Shown: piece by piece, positions 12,901 to 21,900 of the stretch
Layout of the letters: each line of letters begins with the position of its first letter
How positions within the stretch are numbered: the stretch's first letter is position 1
Assembly: GCA_031763025.1 (NCBI GenBank)
Contig: JASSKH010000001.1
Coordinates: 9,899,102 to 9,963,101 of the forward strand
Reading direction: 5' to 3'
Origin: Macrocystis pyrifera
Taxonomy: Eukaryota > Sar > Phaeophyceae > Laminariales > Laminariaceae
DNA length: 64,000 bases
Made by a program: the position numbers and the translations under genes
Notes under the pieces: model-generated
Database searches by the model: none
Seen by the model: the letters and a program-made list of their open reading frames with translations, nothing else
Told to the model about the DNA's origin: nothing

Positions 12901-15900
12901 TGACACACGCCAAGTACCAGACATGTGGTACCGCAGCAGTAGTATCGGTTCTGCGGTCGAGCAGAGCCAAGGATTGAAAAATTATAAAGTTGTGGTAGGT
13001 TGTTGAAAAAAAAGAAAATGTAAACTTGCAATGTATGTTCGTACCTTTGCATGAATTTGTTGAAATATTCAGTGTAATATCTCCGAGTAATTAGGCTCAG
13101 TATAGTTCGGTTGGTCCATGGTGTCCTTAATTCTTGCATCTCACTTTCTCACCTCCTGTTTTTTTTTTCGCGAGAAGGGTGTGTCCAGTTGGGTTATAAT
13201 GTACCGGACGGAACCCGAGGAATTTTTTGTTCGAGCGCGTATCGGGTTATAGTAATGTGTGGGGTGCCGGTATCTACCTCATACCGAATCACCTTGATAC
13301 CAGGTATACCGCAGCGTTCGGTAGGGTATTGGGGCCGTATCGCATCTTACCGAAGACTTACTCGGCAAAGGATATACCGAGCATATTCCTCCGGTTTATA
13401 TTTACACTGCTGTGGTGATCGTACGAGTATACCCTGAAAATAGGGGATGTCTGTATTAACAGTGAACATTAATTACAATGAAAAAAATTCCTTATAGATA
13501 CGGAGAGACCGGTAATATAAATGGAAACACTGATCCTGGCTCTGTGAACAACTCATATATATATCCAGTTCCCGCAATCACTGTTGATACTGCTACAGAA
13601 AGCACAGAAAAACATAAGTACATGTACTCGAATGTGTATATGTACCAGTAACTTCGACCAAAAAGTAGATATCGTAAGTGGAGGAGTAAAAAAAAAAAAA
13701 AAAATGTCGTCAAATGAAAAAAAAAAAGCTCCCACGCGGAGTTGAACCACGGACCTGCTGCTTACTAAGCAACCGCTCTAACCAACTGAGCTATGAGAGC
13801 TGGGCGATATTTGCTGCAGAAAATTACGACTTCTAAATGTATACTCGTATATGCAAAGCGAGACACAGGATGAAGCCACGGCCTATATCCAGGTACATGT
13901 TTCAGTATTCAGGTATATTATAACAAAACGAAGTGTTAATATTAATATTAGTAGCAGCACCTACAGCCAGCAGGGGTACGAATGTCAGGAATGCTTCCAT
14001 GACTTTCCGTATAAACGGCTCCCGATTGCTCCCCGTCCCCCCGTCCCCCCCGGTAAACCTCATCCTGGGTTTCTCTCGTACGATACGAGTTTGATACGCA
14101 GTGTGGTTCATTCTATTTTATACAGCTGTAGTATTTACAAGGTTCCCCTCGGGGAGGTGCCGTATTAATGGGGGAGTGGCGCAAGAGCGAAATAATTATA
14201 CTCGTATGAAACCCTGCACATTTGTTTAGAAGTAGCACCTGCATCCACCCATCATTTTAACGTGAAGAACACACACAACACATTTTTGAGGACAGACTAT
14301 TATACTGTTCACGGAATTGGTGTGGGATCATTGCTACAACAATATTGAACAGGGTGTCGGTAAGTGGATATATTGATCCAGCTGACTCGCGGCGATTAAT
14401 TCGTAAGGACAAAAAAGTTGCGCGAGGTCGAGGTTGCGCCATAGTACTTTGTGACCGGCTGAGTAAGGTACAGCACATACATACTGGTATTACTGTACAA
14501 TAAATATGGTGCCCCAAAATAAATGTTCCTTGGTGCTCATGGTAATATCAAGGTTTCACAGATAAATGCTCGAGAACAAATCGTAGTCCGAGTACTGAGA
14601 GTATTGGAGTACTGGCGGCAAAAATATTGCGAGTACTGAGAAGGCTCAAATACTGAGAGTAATGAGAGTGTGAGCAGTACCGAACCCCGAGAATACAGGT
14701 AAGTATGTACCCGCAGTAGTATCGAAACGCGGAATACTCGGGGTAAAGGCAATATGCGCAGTACAGAACCTCGAGATACTGAGAGTATTCGCAGATTCGC
14801 AGTACATGCATATATATTCCTCGCAAATGCATATCTCGAAATACTGCCAGACTGCTTTAAGTGCTCAAGTTGTCTCCAGCGAGAGTAGTTTGCTCCAACT
14901 CCCCACTCGTGTGGGACTCTCTGGGTGTGTTTTGTGCCGAACGCTGAGCCTGTCGACACGGTGCACAGACGGTAGAAGTATACTTCACGCTCGAAGTATA
15001 CTGGGCATATTGAAGGTATTTCTTTACTACTGCGAGTACTGAGTCTCGTAGAAGCAGCAGTACGAACACTACCAACGGACGAAATTCTGCTAGTCTCTTA
15101 AGACTATTACAGGGGTCCATAGTTAACAGGACCTATGGTGTACATAAAAAACTATATATTTGCATATTTTTACTAACAAAATTTGGTCCCGTTAACTATG
15201 GACCCCCGTAATAGTATACTTGTAGTACCCGCGGTACAGAACCCCGAGATAAATGAAGTACAACAGGCGGTATCCATGCCAGCAGCAGTAGCGAGCCCCG
15301 CATTATTAGTGCGAGCCCGAAAGTATATGCAGTACATAGTATCTACAGAACCTCAAAATACTGCGAGTACTGGCAGTATCTCGAGTACAAAACCCCGAAA
15401 TAATACTGCGAGTAGCTGTGAAATGTTGAGGTATGAACGCACGCCACACGCAAGCGCGCCCAAAACTCTTTAATTTGGGCTGAAACACACAAGTAACATG
15501 TACTATATCATTTAGTACGTTCAGAAAAGCAAGGTGGGGATGAATGTACTGGCACAAAAAAAAGTCAGAAGAAGTGGAAAATAAACACACACACAACTCA
15601 TATTACAGTATATCATGCTATACGTTCAGAAACGCAAGGTGTGGTCGAATGTATTATTACTTCTGTGTGTAGTACTGTTGTAGTCCTGGTACAAAAAAAG
15701 TCAAAAGTGAAACAAAACAAAAAAAGCGTGGATGGTGCGAGTCGAACCTCGGAACCGAAAATGTTATCCAGCGCAGTATAAACGTTTACGCTAGAACAGT
15801 GCTCGTACAGCTGGCCCGTCGTGTTTTTTACGCAATCTAAAACACTTTGCACGTCGTGTTTTTTACGCAATCTAAAACACATTGCACGATCTCCTACAGC

Positions 15901-18900
15901 AGTAGAGTAGCTTGTACAGGTACGACTGCATATGCAGCAGTACTGCTGTAAAATGCCACGCGAGGAACGTACGTGTACTGATCCCCTTTCAGCTGGCTCT
16001 AGGATCTATCGGTCAGCAATGTAGGATACACTGCAATCAGAACTACTGGCTGTACTGCTGTAAGTATGTTTTGTACGAACGCTGCTGTACGAATAAGCCG
16101 CAGTACGATCATCCATACGCGCAAGGTGTGCCCCCTGCTGCTGCTGGGCAGCAGAGTTGTGGTGCTGTAGGAAGCTGGAGGTAAGCACGCTCTGTGCCAC
16201 TGCTCTGGGTATTTTATTTTTGTTCTCTAGGCGGTGGTCCGTGCTCCGTGCGACAACCCAAAAACAATGTACAGGGATATTGTACTTCATCCTGGGTACA
16301 TGCGGATAAAAAAATATATGGCAGCCCGTGGAATGTGGACGGCAGGCTCCGACAAACACAACCAACCACAGCAACACTGCGCATATGGGTGTGTCGAACA
16401 CGCACGGCGTGTGGGCGGCAGCGTTGAAACGATGGGATCTGTGCATGTTGTCTGTTGTGTACCTGGTATATGCATGAGCTGTGTGCTCACAACTCATGAG
16501 AGCCGGGGGGAGAAAACAGAGAGCATGACATTGTACCGATACGTACGTACAAAATAAGGCCTCTCGAACTGAAACCAGGGAAATCGTATTATCCACTCCC
16601 GCCATAAAAAAAAATTCGGGCGCCCGCCACGTGCTCCAGAGTGCACGGATCGCACCGAGACCTCGACCAATGTGTCCGGCCGGGCTTCCTGTGTCCGCAC
16701 ATTTGGTGCTATGCCGAAAAGTGCTTTGTACGAAGAGAAAAGTTGGCTAACGTACGAAAATTTGACAAATATACGCATACATATATAGGTGTCCTGCACT
16801 GACTGCTGTATCATTAGGCCAGATCTTACGCATTTTTTTTTTAGGTGATTATATGGCTGTTTACGGAGGCTTCGGGGTATCTGGTCCCGTTTCTGATCAG
16901 ATTTTATCAAAATCAGATCATGTCTTATGGGGCCTGTTTGGTGGAAAATGTTCCTCCGACATTATATCACTCATGAAATTCCAGGAGGTGATTTTTTTTA
17001 CAGCCTTTTCTGATCAACTCTGAAAGTGATAAAATTTGCTTTTGCACAAGACCTCGGAGGCATTGTACAATTTTGTATAGGCTACAGACTGGGGTCATGA
17101 TGGGTCACGACGCTACATGCTTGGTTACTCTTGTACACAGCTGGGCTCCAGCACTTGTGCATCGGCCACTACGGAGAGAGAGGGCATCAATACCTTGGCC
17201 ACCATCGCGTCCCTTGCGGCCGCCCAACTGCAGCTGCTCTAGGCAAAACAACTTTGGAGACGAATAGGACGAGACTACAGCAGTATCAAAACAATCTAAC
17301 GTTTTTTTTTTCTGACTATGACGGTCGCAAGCAGCTCATGCTCCGCGAGAGCGAGAGCTCCTTGCTGGTCCAGCGACTAGAAAACCCCTTACGCAGCTCC
17401 CCAGGGGTTCCACGTTAAGTTCCTTCCTTCGAGGAGCTGGTGGTGAAGGTTGATCGCCCAACCCGGCGTGAACGCCTGGTTCGTGTCGTAGTCCACGTAC
17501 GTGGAGTTCAAGGAAACTTCAAGATCTCGGTTCTGTTCTTTTTTTTTTATTCTCCCATGAAATAAAACCAAAAAACACCATAAGACGGCACATGGCGCAC
17601 TGATCTGGTGTGGCTTTTTGCCGCTGGAAAATCCGACTTCCTGCCTTTTTCAATTACTCAAAAAAAATTGCATAAGATCCGGCCTGATGCTATTCGCTCG
17701 CCTGACTCAAGTCGGCAAGTCGGCTGTGGCCATCAGCTGGCTTGGCCAGGCGACTTGCCGACTTGAAGTCAGTTAGTTGGCTATTGGCACCTACCGATTA
17801 GTTACTAGTGGTGGAATACTGCCGACTCGCAGCAGTACCAAAACGGACTTTACCTCGCCGTCAACAGCAGTGTTATTTTCTACTACTGTGTTACGGGGCC
17901 CATAGAAAATATACCCAAATATTGTTATTAAAAATAGAAAAACATACAGGATTTTGTCTGTACCGCAGGTCCTATTTAATATGGTCCCCCGTAATAGTAT
18001 TCTTGGCTTTTGTGAAGCTGTTACCTACAGAGCTATAGGGGCAAACGATCGATCGATCACGCAGCCCAGGGTAAAATCCTTATGACATTCCTCCCCCCTC
18101 TGAACGGCGGGATCTTTGGGGCGTCCGTACCGTATGCGGCCGTACGCTGACCTTCCCGCTTCGTTCCAACACCTGGGGAACCAGAGAAATTTGTGTTTTT
18201 GGGACGAACGCGCAAGCGTTGCTATAAAAGAAACGTTCGAAGCGAGAGGTTCGAACCCGTGTTCTGCCGACGACGCCAAGTGTGAAGGTGCTACGTTACT
18301 GAGCGTTAGGGGCAAACGATAGATCGATTACCTAGCCCAGGGAAATCCTTACAACACATTAGCAAGTCGCCTATCCCGCCACGCCATGAGCATCCTGTCT
18401 GCTTCACACTTTGTTTTTTTCTACTCCCTCGAGCAAGTGTAGCGGGCGGCGAACAGCCAGCCGTCAGGGAAGCTGAGCGCCTTGTACCTATCTATGAAGA
18501 AAAAGAAAATGAAAAAACGAAGCTGTGTGAGATCGAAAAAATAACTCAAAACTCAAAACTCGTCTTTGCAAGCTTGTTGTGATAGTTCTTACGTACGTAT
18601 ACGCACGGGTGCCTGTGATGTACAAAATTTTGATAAAAGTGTTGGGCGTATGGAATTTTGCACTATATCGTCAGTGTTGTGAACCGAAAACCGAAAGTCG
18701 GTTTTTTCGGTCGGTTTTGGGTCGGTTTTTCCAACCGAAAACCGACTTTTTTTAGTCGGTTTTTCTGTTGAAAAAAAAAAACGAAAACGAAAAACCGTTT
18801 GTTTCTGGGTCGTTTTTTTTTCCCTTGTCCCCTATACCCCAATAACGCCTTCATATCTGTATGGAAACCTCTGTGTTATGTATGAATACGACACACGCGA

Positions 18901-21900
18901 CACAGCCAGCCAGCACACAGCCCACATCCCGCAACAGCATGACAGCATTGCAGCAACACGGCACACAGAGGAGGCAGTGGCAGCAGGCAGCAGCAGTCTC
19001 ACAGAGCACAGGACACGGTGCGCCGCGAGACTGCGAGGGATAAATCATGTCGAATGCAGACGGCAGTGCTGGCTTCTTCGCTCGCTAAACCTGTCGCACT
19101 GTCGCCTTCTGCCTACAATAATGCCTGCAATAATAATACCTGTTCGTGCTCATAGCCCCCCCTTGAGCAACGCAGATTTATTCATGGCGTTAGCTGTATG
19201 CTGCAAGTTGTGTCTTCTTAAAATACATAATATTATTAATAATGCAACTACGTGACGACGCATTATGTCATCTACGGGATGACAACCCCGCCAAGTACCC
19301 TCTCGCATAATCCTACGAAATATTTTTTTCTCTGTATCTATCTGTAGTTTTAGTTTGCTGCTGCAGAATACAAGCACGTCTGACGTACCACCAGTATGAC
19401 AGCGTATGTATACAGGCCTGTGCCGTGAGGCGCAGCAGACGCAAGTACTGCAGCAAGGCCACTTACTTGACACCATATATATGATCATGTCACGTTGTAA
19501 GGTTACAGATGCACACCGAACCTTTCGAAATACTGACCATTTGGTTGGTTTTGACGAGAAACCGCCGACAAACCGGATACCGACCGAGATATGTGCGGGC
19601 GTCGGCTGCTATTTTTTTTTTCGGTTTTCACCGACCGAAAAAGACCGACTTTTTCGCAAAAAACCGTAAAACCTACCGAGTCACTTTTCAGTTTCGGTTC
19701 ACAACACTGGATATCGTACGTATCGGACTATGAAATATCGAACTTTCGACATATCGTCCAACGCCTCTTCCCCCTCCTCCTTGCCATCCCCCCTGTATTG
19801 TTATGCTGATATCGCATACCTCGTACATGATTTTGCCTTCCTCACATACGGACTGCCGCATTTGCTGCATGAGGCCATATAAATAATTATCAAACCCGTA
19901 GTACGCGTGATCGAAGTACCACACACCTGTCAGCCACATAGCTAGCAAAGAATTTTCGACCAAATCCTCAATCTCACAGTCGTATTTTTTTAATTTTAGA
20001 AATATATGTACATTTCGAACCAATTTCTCGTTCCTCGGTAATCGTATCAAAACTCCTTTCTCGTTAACAACGCGGTGGTGGGTGTTGTTGTTGTTCTCAC
20101 ATTATGTTCAAAAAAGAAAAATACCGAGTCCGTGGGCACAGGACAGGCTCCAAAAACTGGAGCGGAAGAAAAACTCAGGGGGAAAACTGCAGCATGATCG
20201 AATAACAATGCAGAAAACAGAAAACAGAAAACAACCAGATACACACCATGGCTGAAACACAACGTACACCTCGAACAGGAAAAAAGTCAAATCCTTGCCC
20301 ACGATTTGCAACGTAGGGTATCCAGATCCGGCAATATCTCTACAAATTAAAAAACAGCAGCTGTGAGTGAGATCGAGGGTTTGGTCGAAACTGAATCATC
20401 TTTGCAAGCTGTGTGTCATACTGCTAATAGGGATACTTCCATCGCGGGTACTGTCTGCAAGTACTCGTACGGGTTTCATGTGGCCTCATGCAGGAAATGC
20501 AGTCCGTATATCAGGAAGACAAAATCGGAAGCTGCAGAATTCAAGGAATGGGTGTCTATTAGGGAAATAATTCCTAAAAAAAGAAAACGAGGTTGCACGA
20601 AGCTTGTGCCGCAAGTGTACCTGCATAAATATGTAAAAACAAGAAACAAAAAAAAAAAAAACTTGAAGCTGCGAGAATCAAAATTTCGTTTGGCTGATAA
20701 TCCTACTACTGTACATCACACCTGGTACGGCATATATATATATATGATACAAGTCTGCCCTTGGGATGTCGGATTGAAAAAAAAGCAAAGCTCCCACGCG
20801 GAGTTGAACCACGGACCTGCTGCTTACTAAGCAACCGCTCTAACCAACTGAGCTATGAGAGCTGACATGATGGCTATTGCACAAGAAACACAATTCCTTA
20901 TGTTGAATTCGGCGCCATGACTGCCTCTTGTACTGGTGCCGATGCCTGCTCTACTTAAACTCCGAATACGAACACGCGCCCAGGAATTCGCGATTGAAAA
21001 AAAGGCACAAGCTCCCACGCGGAGTTGAACCACGGACCTGCTGCTTACTAAGCAACCGCTCTAACCAACTGAGCTATGAGAGCTGACACTGCGACATTAG
21101 CACAAGATAAACAATTCCTTTACGTCGAATTCGGCGCCGTTACTGGTGGCTATGCCTGCTCTACATGCACTCCGAAAATGAACAATTGCAGGGGTAAGGT
21201 ATCGACATACCCTGGGGGCACCGGGGCATATGCCGTGGGGGCACCCGGTTTGTACCATGCAGACACCCGGGTAGATACCCTGGGGGTATCCGGGTATATA
21301 CTTCGGAGGTAACAGGGTATATACTCTGGGGGTACCCGGGTTTACATCCTGGGGGTACCCGGGTATATACCCTGGGGGTAAACCGGGCATATACTCGGGG
21401 TACCCGGTTATATACCCTGGTGGAGGTATGTACCCGAGACAGACCCACCCCAACAGCCGGGTTTTTGGTACGCGGTTGCCGCACACCGTTCGTTCACCCT
21501 GCTCAACAATCGGTTACAAGCAGAAACAGTGTCAATCTATCAACAGCAATTATCAAAATCCGTTTTTGATGGAGAAGCAACGGGGCTATTGTCGGTGATC
21601 TTTTACGAATATTATTGATTACAAAAGCTCGTTGGCAACTAAGGGGTGTTTTTTTCGGGGGCATTGCACGTACCAGCGTCCATGGGCACGAAAAGTGCGC
21701 GCGCAAGATGGCAGCGCCTGGGACTCTTGCAACTCAATACTGCAAAAAACAGATCCCTACATATGCACGGGTACTGTTGTTGTTGTTGTTGTTGTTTTCT
21801 TCACATTTAACCGTTCTTTCTACCCGTCGACATCCAGCACAACCAGTGTCCGTGCCGATTCTTCAATCCTAGAGAGATACAAGTTATGTGGTTACAAAGC

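Larger units (their letters stand above)
20770..21180. repeat. Tandem duplication of a tRNA-Thr unit (about 221-bp period)
   Basis: Each unit contains CGGATTGAAAA/CGATTGAAAA, the tRNA, then GAGAGCTGACA, CAATTCCTT, TCGAATTCGGCGCC-like, TGCCTGCTCTAC and CTCCGAA. The tRNA part is identical between units while flanks have diverged, which suggests selection on the gene or conversion. Confidence 0.85.

Noticed and set aside
15725..15810. Candidate functional tRNA on the minus strand
   Set aside because: B-box-like word present but T stem and acceptor do not pair; kept only as a possible SINE relic.
17393..17532. Assigning this segment as an exon of the Rossmann gene
   Set aside because: It ends in phase 2 while the next host exon starts in phase 0, and the host protein reads continuously without it.
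21097..21486. Open frame with repeated PGYIPGYPQ on the minus strand
   Set aside because: It is the translation of the GC-rich minisatellite at 21195-21435, with no splice or start context and overlapping a tRNA unit.
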